A stretch of 64,000 bases of DNA, taken from Rostratula benghalensis (Eukaryota; Chordata; Aves; Charadriiformes; Rostratulidae). This document shows positions 14,112 to 30,625 of this stretch, piece by piece. The DNA is taken from NCBI GenBank assembly GCA_013399305.1, contig VXAI01000303.1, positions 629,168 through 693,167 of the forward strand, written 5' to 3'. The position numbers and the translations under genes are program-made. How positions within the stretch are numbered: the first letter of the stretch is position 1; each line of letters begins with the position of its first letter. The notes under the pieces are model-generated. The model was not told the DNA's origin. It saw only the letters and a list, made by a program, of their open reading frames with translations, and did no database searches.

Positions 14112-15135
14112 GAATCATAGAATGACTGAGTTTGGTAATACATCTGCAGGCCTCGAATCCAACCACCTGCTCAGGTGGAAGCACGTTCCTCAGGCCTATG
14201 TCTGATAGGGTTGTGAACATCTCAAGGGTTAGACTGTACAATCTCAGTAATTCCTTCCAACGGTTGACCACCCTTGGCCATGAAAAGGTGTTTTCTTGTG
14301 GAATTAAGTCTGTGTGGAACTTCCAAATGAAATTCTCTGTATTTCAGTTTGTGTTTACTACCTCTTCTCCTGTCACTTGGTAGTACGGTATGGCTCCATC
14401 TTTTTTTACTCCCCTTCATCAGATTTTTACGGCAGAGATCCTGCTGAGTTGTCTTTTCTCTAGATGGAGGAATCCCTGCTGAGATGCTCCAGTCATTTAA
14501 TCACTTTTGTGGCCTTTTACTTGAACTCATTCTGGTTGTGAATATCTGTCTTTTGTTGGGGAGCCCAGACCTGGAGACAACTCCCCCCCATAAATATCTC
14601 ACCAATGTTAAGAAGTATCACCTCCCTTGACCTGCTACTAATGCTTCTACTAATGCATTCCAAGTGTCTGTTGACCATCTTAGTTGCAAGGTTATATTTT
14701 GCTCACTTACGGTCATCTTGGTGTGTCTACCAGGATTTCAAGGTTCTTTACCAAGATGCTTTTCGGCCAGTTGACTCCCAGCATGTATATGGGATTATTC
14801 CTCCCCAGGTGCAAGACTCTGCTTTTCCTGATGCTGAACTTCTTTGAGGTTCCAGTTTACACAGCTCTCCAGTCTGTTGAGGTCCTTGTGAGTTGGCAGC
14901 ACAATAGCAGTGGCCTAACAGCCACTTCTTCAAGTTTTCAGTCATCTGTGAAGTTTCTGAGGGTACATGCTGCCACATCACCCAGGCCACTAGTGAAGAT
15001 GTTAACCAATATTAGATCCAGTATCAGTGGATGCTGGTGATTAGTCTCCAGCTGGACTTTATACCACTAATCACAATCCATTGGGCCTAGCAGTTCAGCC
15101 AATTTTCAGTTGATGTCATTGTCCTTAATACTTGT
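14112..15135 (-). repeat. CR1 LINE, long copy, 3' segment
   Basis: A reverse-oriented CR1 begins with AGAATCATAGAATGACTGAG, the CR1 terminal octamer type. It runs through the 3'UTR and the C-terminal part of ORF2, with phrases such as 'ttggccatgaaaaggtg' and 'aggtgcaagactctgc', and the 'caatccattgggcct' block near 15075-15095. It continues beyond a younger nested CR1 as the segment at about 15650-16570. Together they form a CR1 copy of roughly 2 kb, unusually long for this mostly 5'-truncated family. Confidence 0.88.
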
Positions 15136-15287
15136 AAGTCCACTGTACTTAATATTTATCTGTTATGTACTTAAGTATACATAGGAGTATTTAAATTGCA
15201 TTTTATGAGGATGATGTGGGAGAGTGTAAAGTCTTACTCGAGTTGACATAACATCTTTTGTTGTCCCCTTGTTTGCTAAGGCAGTGG

Positions 15288-15650
15288 TAGAATCATAGAA
15301 TAGCCTAGGTTGAAAGGGACCTTTAAGATCTTCTAGCTCAGCCATCAACCTACCTCTGATTGAAAAAAAAAAAATAAAAAATAAAAAATCACTAAACCAT
15401 ATCACTAAGCGATATGTCACCCTGTCTTTTGAGTATCTCCAAGAATGGGTGCCTCAACCACTTCCCTCGGCAGCCCATTCCAATACTTAATAACCCTTTC
15501 AGTGTAAAAATTCTTCCTGATATCCAATCTGAAACTCTACTGGCACAATTTGAGGCCATTTCCTCTTGTCCTATTGCCTGTGACTAGGGAAAACGGACAG
15601 ATCCCCACCTCTCTACAACCTCCTTTAGGTAGTTGTAACTGTTTCGTGTA
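15288..15650 (-). repeat. Nested CR1 LINE insertion
   Basis: A second CR1 3' tip starts with TAGAATCATAGAATAGCC and GTTGAAAGGGACC. It proceeds through 'gagtatctccaagaatgggt', 'cggcagcccattccaatac' and 'ccatttcctcttgtccta', the standard order for CR1 on the minus strand. An A-rich low-complexity stretch (15363-15388) interrupts it. The flanking sequences are consecutive parts of the older CR1, so this copy inserted into it. Confidence 0.85.
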
Positions 15651-16570
15651 ACTCTGGAAGACTATTCAGTTGGTCAGACACGATTTCCCCTTTATAAATC
15701 TATGCTGACTACATCTAGTAGTCATTCCTGTGACTGGAAGAGATTTTCATCACTGGTCGCTCAGTCATTGCTCCAGGGGCTGAATTGAGATTGACTGGCG
15801 TGTAGCTGCCTGGAGAGCAATAGTTTCTTACCACCCTTAAAGAGGGGTGATAACTGCTTCCTCCCACTCCTCAGAAACCTGCCCTTACCTTTTAAAGACA
15901 AGCAAGAGTTGCTTTGCAATGCCATCCACCATCCATCAGCTCCCTCAGTATTTGTGAGTGCAACCTTTCAGATCCCTGGACTTTAGTCTGTGCAGTTTCA
16001 ATATCCATCAGAGTGGTCCTCCTCCACTTTGGGTAAGTATTCCTTAATTCGAGACTTCCTACTGTCTCGTGGGCCAGGGATTCCTCAAGACCAGTTGTAA
16101 AGACCGATTCAAAGAAAGTACTAATTACTGTGTCCTCTTCTGTGGCCCTGGTCAGCAGTTTCCCTACCCTGTTCAGCAGCAGGTTGGTGTTTTGCCCAGT
16201 CTTCCTTTTGCTGACAATATGTTCGTACAGATCTTTTTTGTGACGCTTCAAATCTCTCATCAAATTAAAATCTAAGTGGACGTCAGCTTTCCTAACCCCA
16301 TCCATGCATGATTGGACACCATTTATATATTCCTGCTTTCATGTCCTGTACACATTTGTTTTATAGTGAGTTTGATCCAAGCAGGCCTGCAGATGTCTTA
16401 GCTTGATTTCCTGCTTGCCTAAGGATAGACCTTTGGATCAGAGGTGACCCTTCAGTCACTGGAGATGTTAAGCAGGGACATCAACAAGGTTTCCAGCAGC
16501 TCTTCTAGCAGCTTGCTTTGTAAGAACTGTGGTATCTTCATCTGTGGTAATCACTCGGGAGGTCCATCAG
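15651..16570 (-). repeat. CR1 LINE, long copy, ORF2 reverse-transcriptase-proximal segment
   Basis: This continues the CR1 that begins at 14112. Its markers include 'aatctatgctgactacatc' and 'atgattttc'-like blocks. The minus-strand frame at 16305-15892 (137 codons) encodes typical CR1 ORF2 sequence upstream of the polymerase, for example DLKRHKKDLYEHIVSKRKTG and NLLLNRVGKLLTRATEEDT followed by FFESVFTT. The segment up to about 16570 ('gatttcctgcttgcctaagg') still resembles CR1, but the boundary is uncertain. It is a decayed transposon remnant, not a host gene. Confidence 0.8.
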
Positions 16571-18200
16571 CATGATGTATAGGAAAGAAGGGAGAATTTC
16601 ATTCTCAGCACCACTGAACTTGAACTGCAGATCAGGCAGATCTTGTGAATTAGTTATTTTCTTCTAGCCTACCTTATCATCACTAACCAAGAGGGAAAGA
16701 AGTTTTAGTTATTAAATGTTGCCTCACAGGTAATTTAATTAAGGTTTTTTTCTTTGGTTTTTTTTTCTTTGCTTTTTATGTCTGTGTCCTCCCATCTTCA
16801 TAAAGAACAAGAGTCTCTTATTTCTGCTTACATTGTACTTCCTCAGTTTTATGCTATCTAATGTGTCAAATCAGAATGATTTTGACAGCAGTGGGCAGCT
16901 GGAGGCAAAGTCCAATTACTGCATTAGATTGCTTGGAAAATGGAGCTATTTAATCAATTGACATCTATAGAACTACTTCTAGAGCAAAGTAGATACTTCG
17001 GAGACTGAGAAAACAGCATCACCATAAAGTATGGCTTAGGGGGTTTGGCATTCTTTCAGTATCTTCTGTCCATACAGATTGCTTTTATCCTGTTTGAAAG
17101 GAGTTTGTCAAGCTTTACTTTCTGCAATCTCTGTGCTTGCAAGCATGCATGCTTAGAAAACAGCTTAGTAACAGCTATTTATCAAAGTTCAAAGCTAATG
17201 TGAAGTCCACAATACCACTGTAATTTTCAGCAAATCATGGACTTGTTTGATTTTTTTAGTTTCTTGGTGAAATATTTGAGTGGCAGTTACGGAGCTTTCC
17301 TGTTAAATATAGAGATAAGTCATTGTTTTTCTTCCTTCCATAGCTGATGGTCACTACCAGGAATTCTGATTTCTCTCCAGAGGTCCTGACCCAATGCATA
17401 TGGGAAGAAAAAATCTTGTGCGTGACACCTTAAATAGGATTGGATGGAACAGTTTTCGGTGTGTTTCAATTCTAGACAGTATTAAAAACTGGCAGATAAA
17501 ATTGAGATGTGCCAGAAATGCACTCAGTTTTATGTCTAGTTTATCTATAAGTAGTTCCTGTCCTCACCTACTTCCATTGGCGTCAACTTGATATTAATGA
17601 TGGTCGTTGTGTTCAGTTAGAAAATGGACTGTGTTGCTGTGTCTTCCTACCACGTAGAGTTAAATTTGGGTGGGTGGAAGGTTTTCTTTAGCAAATCTAA
17701 CATTTACTCAGCTGTTCAGAACTGCTTGTTTTGAGAACTCAGGATTTTGTTGTCTAGTCCTGTCCCCCAGGTGGTATGTCTCCATTCTCTGGCCTTGGGT
17801 CTCCTTAAGGTCATCTTGTCAAGTGAGGCATGGAGCTTTCTTACTGAACTGCATAGCTGAGTAGGCAAGTAGGGCAAGTTGTTTCCCTTCATAGCTGTTG
17901 TATTTTTCTGCCTCTTCCATAGCCATCACTGTTCTCACTGCTGCTTTGGTTGAATGCAGGCAAGCTTTACTCTCTACTTTCCTGTCTCTAGTGTAGCTTA
18001 CCTCTCAGGCTCTCCTTCCACCTGGGAGTATCACAGGTGCATACTTTTTCCTGTAGAAAAATGGGAAACTGACTCAAGGTCTAGAAGCTATTATTTCAGA
18101 TACGTGTGTAGGTATTGTAAGGGTTGAATATACAGAATAGATAAATAATTTTTAAAAACCAACAAAACCCAACCCACTTTTCAACTTTTAAACACAAGTT

Positions 18201-18224
18201 GCAACTGGGGGTGCAACTGGGGGT
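18201..18224. repeat. 12-bp exact tandem duplication
   Basis: GCAACTGGGGGT occurs twice in direct succession. It is a small intronic duplication with no evident role. Confidence 0.8.
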
Positions 18225-20901
18225 TTGGCTTCACAGACATATAATGGTAGCAGATTTACCACTTCAGGAGAAAAAAAACCCTGTTTTTATAAAACTTCAG
18301 TGCTAAACTCTTCAGCACAGAACTGGCAAAATCAGTCACTTGACCCAGTTGTTTCAGAATCTGCCATGCAGCTGGTAGCTGAACTCTGATTCCTCTTCTT
18401 TTTGTTTGACTTGAAAGACTGTGCTTTCTGCTCATTTTTATTTCTGTAGTTCCACTTGTACTTACTGCCCTTTCCAAATCCTCATCTAAAGAAAGGCACG
18501 GTTAATGACACAGAGCACAAAGATACCACAGTAGTACCTCTCCTGTCCTTTCTCTTTCTGAAAGGGCTAATGTTGGTGATGAGATGTGGACTTGAGTATT
18601 GAATCTCCAGCAAGTTTTAAGAAACCAGAATTATGTATTTGCCTTTCCCAAGGGACCTGCTAAATTTTTCATTTACCTTGTTAAAGGCTGTTGGAAATGA
18701 AGTATTTTGTCACATGCAGGAATGTGACTGTTGTCCTTGTAACATCTTTTGTCTGGTGTCCTGTTTCCAGTAGTTTATAAGATTCCATCATTTTTATAAT
18801 TTAAAGTGATGCTGCATGGTATATGGATAAATTACAGTGCTGCAAAATGGCTATAGTCACTTTTTGCTACTACAGCTCTGATAATTAGAGGCACTTTTTG
18901 TGGCAGCTTACAGGCACTTAAGTCTTCAGCACTCCTGCTGTGTGAATCTGACTGTAGCTGTACTGTCTGCTAGGAGTAATCCTATGTTGACTTTTTAAAA
19001 ATCACAGGAATCAAGTCAAAATAGAAAATCTAATCTCTCAGTTCTCAGCTAGTCTACAAAATTAATTACTGCATTCTGTTCACACTGTATCCTGAAAAAT
19101 CGCAAGAGATATCAAAGATATCTTTTTAAAGAAAAAGAAAACTGTTTACTGATTGGAAAATACCAATTGTCAGTGTTATGTGATTGGATTATAGAAGAGA
19201 TGCCTGTGATGGAAGAAGCTGGAGTGGAACTATTTGTCCAGAGTCACATGGCAGATTGCTGTTACGACCAGACATCGGGAATATGTTTTAGTATCTAGAG
19301 AATCTTTGGTTGGTTGTTTAATACTTAGTATTACAGACACTGAATCTGTTTTTGCTAAAGGGTCGGTGGCTTTCTAGCTGATGCCTTGATGGTGGCAATT
19401 TTCATGAGCTCCTTTGGTCAGTACCTAGTGCGCGTTTCTAATAATGTAAAAAAGTGTCAGGGCATGTAAAATAAAGGGTACTAAGTAATCTTTGGTTCAA
19501 TGCACTCAACTCCAGTGGAAAAGAACCTGTTCTTCAGTGCAGCTATGTTGGAATTCAAACAAAGTGTATGGAAACTGGGAATTTGTTATTCCTGCAGCAA
19601 AGCTGGACACTGACAGCTTTTCTGTTACAACTAAATTCACACATCTTCACAGAAAAAGTAAATTAGTAGGAAAGACTAAGGTTATTTGCAGGTTGCCTGT
19701 GTAGGAGGATCAGAAGACAAACACTTGGAACACAGCTCTTTAGCCGGCGTGTTTTTCTCACGTTAGTGCATAGTGCATTATCCTGGACAGCTAAATGGTC
19801 AGCCCTTTTCAGCCATCTTTGGAAGATAGCACAAAGCCTTTGGGTAGAATACCAAATCATCCCATCAGTGTTCAGGATACTCCTTGTTTAGTTGCCAGAG
19901 TGCTTTACTTAATTGCCTTTTTTGTTTTGCTTCCACGGGAATCTTAAGAGTCTGCTGATGTGGATGGAAATCAGAGGTGGGTGGAGTGGGAGTGGGGCAG
20001 TCGACAGGAGGAATGGGACATAACAATTTGAAAATAAACATCAAAAGATTAGGCAAAAGATATGTTTACAGAGTTAAGTTCCACTGCCCAGAGTTGGCTG
20101 ATCCTGCATTGCAAGGAGGGGGGAAAGAGTGTGTAAGTCTAACCACTTTGCCATGTCCCGTTCCACAAATGGGAAATCTAATCTTCCCTGTAATATGCGT
20201 AAGCACTTGCACAGAATCCAGTGGGAAGTACTGAACTCTTTAACATGCTGGTTTTGTAGCATGTATCTAAGGATTGAAGACTCTAATTGATAAACTCGAT
20301 GGGCGACTTGAGGCAGCAGGTACAGACTCGGAGGACCTGAGAAGCTTAATGTTACTGGGCACTTAGTTGTAAGGCCTCTATCTTGGCAATCTTCTGAACA
20401 ACCAAAATACAAGTTCCATTCCTACTTCTGCTCTTTGTTCTTAGGCCTATAAAAGGGGTGTAGCAGAGGTTACCTTGACCGCAAGAATGATTGTGTGTAA
20501 CTTGACAGCAAGCTCAACATATGTACAAAGGCACCGCACTTGAAAAAAAACTCGCAAACCTCAGTGTGCTCTGGACTTCCTTTCTGTGTTTTTGACCTAG
20601 ATATCTTTATTCCTTGTATTTTTTAATGCTTTCTTTTAACGATAATGAAAAGGAAAACATGCTTGGATCTTCCTAAATTTGTCTTTTTAATCTTATAGTA
20701 CAATAGCTGAGAGCACTTTTTCTCTACCAAGACTTGCTGGAGTGTGTACCTAGCTTTTCTCCTTTTTATGAAAGTACTGCTTAAATTATTTATGAGTTTA
20801 TTTAGCCAGCCTGTGCTGTGTGGTTTATGTTGTGTTCCTTCAGTGTTTTTGCACCAAAAAAAATTAATCATTTAACTGGCTTTTCAAGGTAACTTGTCTG
20901 A

Positions 20902-21162
<261 letters not shown>

Positions 21163-22839
21163 TAGGAAGTTTGGCACTTCCTCTCACTTTGGACTTGCAG
21201 TTTAAGAAAGATTTCACTTTTCAGTACAATAGTCTTGTCTCTAGAACATATAAAAGGTGTATGTAGGCCAGAAAATGCAATTTTCTGCTGGAATTGTTCA
21301 TAAATATGCATGGACAAAAATAGATTGTGGAGTGTACTGAGCCAGCTTGAGTCATTTCCACCCTGAAGGTTCAGGTTTGAAGCCTGTTTCATGGCTTGTA
21401 ATAAATTTACAGCTGCTATAATCTTCCTTTCCAAGCTGCTGCGTGAAAATAGTCCCTATGTGCCTTATGAAATGCTATTAAACACTTTTTTTAAATACAA
21501 AAATAAAATTTTATGCAGAAATGCACAGCTGGCTCTCTGAGGCTAGGATTACAAAAGACCCAGACTGGTAAGAGGTGGTAAGACTGTTTTCAAAGTTGCC
21601 CCATGAAATTTGGGCACGCTGAAGAATATGAACTTGGTGAGTTCCTCAGGAGAAGGTAAGTTCAAGGTTTAGCAGTGCCCTGAAGAGCTAAGCTCTAGCA
21701 GGTTAGTTGTGTTGTTACAGGGTCTTAACTAGCGAGTGTCAGTCACACTGTGTAGTAACTCTTTGGACTTGGGCAGTAGTGCGTGTGTTTTTGCTGGCTC
21801 AAAAGGCTGATCTTCAGAACTTGCTGCTTTTATAATTTGGCAGCTTTATAATTTGCCTCACCTGCTTCCAGCAGGCCTGTTCCAAAAATAAGTAATCAAG
21901 TGAAATGCCAAGTACATGACAGAAATATTGAGTATGTATAGGAATAATACAAAGGAGCAAGGCTCTAAAAACTCTGGTCTTTCCAAAAAAACTAGGTGTG
22001 AGGCAGAAGAATTAATTTACTCACATAATTATTCCTTGAGTAATAAGCTAGCTTGGATTCTTTCATAGCTGTACCTTTTCAAAGGCACATGTCATTATGG
22101 ATGACTAAAAGCTTTTTCAGATCTAGGGGGTCATAAAGTTTTCAAATGGTTTTACTTTGAAAGGATTGTGCGTGGCAGTGCTTGACACTTGGCTGACCTG
22201 TAGGGGGGATCTCCTATGTACTATTTTGGAATTCCATTTTGTTAACAGAAATCTCAATACTGACACACAATTCTTAGAGCGTTCCAGTGGTATAAGTTGG
22301 GAATGTAGAGAGGCAGGGAAAGGAAAGACAAAGGCCAATTAGTGACTTGTAGAAGCAGCAAATTTGCAGGTCAAATTTCCCGTGTCTGTGCAATAAATAG
22401 CTGATTTCAGTATGTTCCTTAATGCTTGTACATAGAAATAAACTTTCAAATGTGTAATTCTGAGTACTCATAAATCCTAATAAATGCAGAATAGTTCTGT
22501 GGCATAGACTGCTGTTCAGGTTTAAGGTTTCTTCCCTCCTTCTTAGTAAATTGTAAGAGGTAGACTCAAACAAAATGATACGAATAATAAGGTTGTGACA
22601 CTGACAGATGAAGAATGCAAAATTGAGGCTGTGACACTTACCTCCTTAAAGATTTCTTAACGCCTGCTCATTGTTGTTTTGATGGTTTAAATTGTCATTG
22701 TTTATGAACAGAATCCCCTTCTTGTCCCTGATGTCCTTCTCAAATGAGGACCAGTGTCTAACGTGTCTGTTGGTTCCTGAACCAAAATATAAAGGGCTGC
22801 TAAATGGATTTAAGACTATTACAGCTAAGCATGCAACTG

Positions 22840-22886
22840 ACTAGTGTTGTATAGTAGCTATACAACTAGTGTTGTATATAGTAGCT
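22840..22886. repeat. 25-bp-offset tandem duplication containing an inverted repeat
   Basis: ACTAGTGTTGTATA occurs at 22840-22853 and again at 22865-22878. The junction creates a perfect inverted repeat, TATACAAC (22859-22866) and GTTGTATA (22871-22878), separated by TAGT. It is probably a slippage product. Confidence 0.75.
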
Positions 22887-23476
22887 TTAATGTTAATTGG
22901 TTTCAAGTATTGATACCTCAGTGAGTTTATATTTAAGCCACCGTAGAAAATTTTTGAGATGTGATGTTCCTAAGACCTTCCATAACCACTTGGCAATCCC
23001 CTGGCGTGTTATCTTTGTTTTTTCTATATGAAGGAAGAATCTACAGCCCAAGAAAAGCTTACTTTTAAAATAATACCTATGAAAGTGTGACCGTATGCTT
23101 AAACTGAGCCTCTTACTTATCAGTAACTATGGACTGTTAAAACAAGCCTGTAATTCCCATTGGAGCAATACAGAACTTCGTCCTCTTGCCGTATTTGCTC
23201 CAAAGGGAAATTCAAGTGGTGCTGCAGGAGAGCACAAGCCATTTCTTGCTGCTAGGGAACAGGTGCTACTTGCAGAATTTCTGTGAATTTAGATATTGCA
23301 GAGTAGCACAAAGTGAAAAGAGGTTACAGTGCAGCTGGTTCTGGTTCAATTCCGCCCTAACTACAAATTGCTTTGTTTCAGAATTACTCTTTGGTTCACT
23401 ATGATTAAGTTGTCTCCATTGTGTTTTCCCACAACCTGCCAAGGTTTCTACTGAACGTATCTTATGTTAGCTAAAA

Positions 23477-23512
23477 TTAATAATAATAATAGTAATGATA
23501 ATAATAATAATA
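23477..23512. repeat. (TAA)n microsatellite, interrupted
   Basis: Runs of TAA/AAT trinucleotides are interrupted by AGTAATGA. Its length may be polymorphic. Confidence 0.85.
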
Positions 23513-23635
23513 CAGTATGAAAGTCTGAGTTTGGTTCCAATAAGCTCAAAAGGATGTGTTTACAGCAGTTGGCCTTTAACATAGCAATTGGCTAGGAAAA
23601 TCAAATGTTCACATCTAATATTACAGAGTATCTGA

Positions 23636-27410
<3,775 letters not shown>

Positions 27411-27449
27411 GCTGGACAATCTGCTCAACATGGCTTATGGAGTTAAGAG
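27411..27449 (+). CDS. ELAVL2: ELAVL2 39-nt hinge exon (probable cassette exon)
   Basis: A 39-nt exon encodes LDNLLNMAYGVKR, completing the arginine codon of the previous exon and leaving AG for the next. Its length is a multiple of three, so skipping removes 13 residues and keeps the frame. In Hu proteins this hinge between RRM2 and RRM3 carries nuclear export/import information and the exon is alternatively spliced, with Hu proteins regulating their own family members. The donor AG|GTAATA is weaker than the GTAAGT donors of the preceding two exons, which fits regulated use. Inclusion in this species is inferred, not shown. Confidence 0.93.
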
Positions 27450-28232
<783 letters not shown>

Positions 28233-28266
28233 CAAGTTATTCTCAGTGCATTAATACATGAAAACT

Positions 28267-28323
28267 ATACAACAAAGGCAATTTACAAGACGCTTTATGC
28301 ATTAGTAAATGCCTTTGTTGTAT
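28267..28323 (+). promoter_or_regulatory. ELAVL2: Stem-loop just after the ELAVL2 stop codon
   Basis: The left arm, 28267-28286 (ATACAACAAAGGCA then ATTTAC), pairs with the right arm, 28305-28323 (GTAAAT then GCCTTTGTTGTAT). This forms 19 Watson-Crick pairs with a single bulged A at 28280 or 28281 and an 18-nt loop (28287-28304). It begins 34 nt after the stop codon. The structure is seen directly in sequence; its role is unknown. Confidence 0.85.
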
Positions 28324-29330
28324 GACAGTGTGGAAATGGGGATAAAATGACTACTTAGCATCCTAAGAATATGTGAGATTTTTTTATTGCTAATATTTGA
28401 ATTAAAACTTCTTAAATATCTTTTGTGTTTGAATATTGACAAGAGGTACAGGGTTTTTACCTGTCACAATGCATATTCTATTGCCTTCTTTGAAGAAGGT
28501 GGACCTTTTAAAATGTTTCAGCTAAGGGAAGAAGTTTCTGTTTTTTCTTTTTACATGACTGCCTTTAACATATGAGTAAATACTGAGGCTTTGTGTTATA
28601 CTCTTAAGTTGGGTTTTTGTTATTTCTTGATTTGCCTTGTGTTTTATTTACATTTGAATGCATTGCTGTTTTGTTCAAGAAAAGTATTTGAAGTTTACAT
28701 TTAATTTATAAAGTTATAAGCAGTATTTATTTTGTAATTATCATTTGGGTTGGGGAATGGGAACACATTATAAAAGCATATTGTAAGAATACTGGAGAAC
28801 TTTTCGTAAAGCAGTACCTTGCCAAAGAGATAAGAGCCTCTTTGATGTGGGTTTAAAAAAGCATCTATTTTTATAAAAAAAAAAAAAATTTGGAGAAACT
28901 TTTTACTGGTCCTGGAACAAATATTTTGACTTGAATACTTTGAGAAATCTCTTCATATGACACCTAGTGAGCTTTTAAAACTTACCAGGAAATTTGCAGT
29001 TGCTGGGGAAAACTTAGAAAGATTTATGATGTAGAAATACTTTTGAGACCTTTGTATTAAGAGGTAGAGTCAATGGGATGCACTGTTGGTTTCCTTTCTG
29101 TAATCATCAGTGGAGTCCTTGATCATCCTGGTTATTAAGTGATGAGTGGCTCACATTAATTTGTGATTTTGAAACAAATGAAAATTTAAAAAAAAATAAG
29201 AGCAAGCAGGAAACTTTAAATACTGAGAATGGGGGAAAAAAAAATCTGTTCTTCCTAAAGAATTCCCTTCAGATAGAGCTCATGGTGTTTAGTGATGTAC
29301 TTGCTATTGTTTGAAGAATTGTTTTGTCTT

Positions 29331-29336
29331 AATAAA
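29331..29336 (+). terminator. ELAVL2: Candidate proximal poly(A) signal AATAAA
   Basis: The canonical hexamer lies about 1.1 kb after the stop. Use would give a shorter 3'UTR that keeps the stem-loop and loses both Pumilio-type sites. Confidence 0.45.
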
Positions 29337-30601
29337 AGACATTGAGCATGGTTTGCACAGTAGCAAATCAGCAGAAGTGGCCTGAGTTGGGTATATTTGG
29401 AGGTATTTTGAAAGTTTATGTTCAAGGCTAACACCTGAGCTTTGTGTAATGTAAATAAGACCTCGAGTTACGAATCTTTCAGCTAATTTTGATTTCAGTT
29501 TATTCTTTAAGTTACATGCCAAGTGATGTTAAATTTTGAATGTTTTTGTATGAGTTTTTTCTTTGTAAATGGCATTAACATTGTTACTTGAGGTCTGCTT
29601 ACTCATTTTTGTTGTCCTGAGGACTTGAATTTACAGTGCATCAGATCTGTTGCTATTTTTGTCTGTAGATAGTCTAGCTTCAGCTGTTTATGGTGATGCT
29701 ACATTTTTGTTTATAAATATGTTTGTGGTAAAAAAACGAGTATAACCATAGGTTTTGAACAAATTTCCTTACATTTTTCATACAAAACCCATAAATACCT
29801 GTATGCTATTGAAATTTAACTTTGTATGATGCTTAAATCACTATTTGGGGAAATAGAAAAAGTCTTTACCATGTATTGAAGAAATTTAAGGAAAAAAAAT
29901 ACAGAATATTTTCTGATTAGCATCTAGCTTATAATTAAATTTTTAAAAAAAAGCTGAGGGTTTGATGCCTTCACCAGGATGCACTGACAACTATGTAGTT
30001 ACGTCCTGCTTTTTGTATAAACTGAGATGCTCATATGCTTCCCCTTAGAAAAAGCAATGTTCTATGCATAACATAGTTGTACACTATCTTTGCGGTTGCG
30101 TTTGGTTCTTATTCTTTTAAATTGTAGTTATAAATTTTTCAGTATAGTACAGTACATATACTGTGAAGCGCGTGCTAAAGTGAATAAGCGAGTTTTCATG
30201 CTGACCCACTCAATGCTATTCAAAAATCAATTGGCTTCCTGAGCACTTCCTCATTCTTAGGTGCATTTAGATTGTTAAAGCTAATCCTGTGCATTAAAAA
30301 AATGTATATACTATAGAAACCACAAACTTTCCAATGTGGGGAAAACAGTAGCTACATGCTTCTTTCCTATACTACTGTAGCAACTAACGGCATTGATGAG
30401 AAGGCATGTAAATTGGGCTTCACTTTACAGTGTTTATCAGAGCACTTAGTAAAATATAAGGCTCGTATTTATTTGAAGTTGTATAGTATGACTTAATTCA
30501 CATCTGTTGGAATAGAAAATATATTCTGTTGAGTATTTAAGAGGTTGTACATGTTTTCTTTTGTGTTTGGATCCTTTGTACTTTTTCATGTTCAGTACAT
30601 C

Positions 30602-30607
30602 AATAAA
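30602..30607 (+). terminator. ELAVL2: Candidate distal poly(A) signal AATAAA
   Basis: A canonical hexamer is followed 50-60 nt later by a T/G-rich stretch (TTGTTCTCTCTTTAGTGGG). It is placed about 2.4 kb after the stop, which fits the length of ELAVL2 transcripts known in other vertebrates. A further AATAAA is present at 30848. Confidence 0.6.
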
Positions 30608-30625
30608 CAAAGTTGAAGGGAAAAT

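Larger units (their letters stand above)
28233..30625 (+). other. ELAVL2: ELAVL2 3'UTR (about 2.4 kb)
   Basis: This AT-rich region directly follows the stop codon. It has a stem-loop at 28267-28323, many U-runs and AUUUA pentamers (for example around 28700-28735), and two matches to the Pumilio element TGTANATA (TGTAAATA 29450-29457, TGTATATA 30303-30310). A miR-9-5p-type seed match, CCAAAGA, lies at 28822-28828. Candidate poly(A) signals lie at 29331 and 30602. The long U-rich 3'UTR agrees with known autoregulation and cross-regulation of Hu mRNAs. The end at about 30625 is inferred from the distal AATAAA. An antisense frame across the last exon is a shadow. Confidence 0.8.

Noticed and set aside
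15892..16305. 137-codon minus-strand open frame as a host gene
   Set aside because: Its residues match CR1 ORF2 upstream of the polymerase, so it is transposon-derived.
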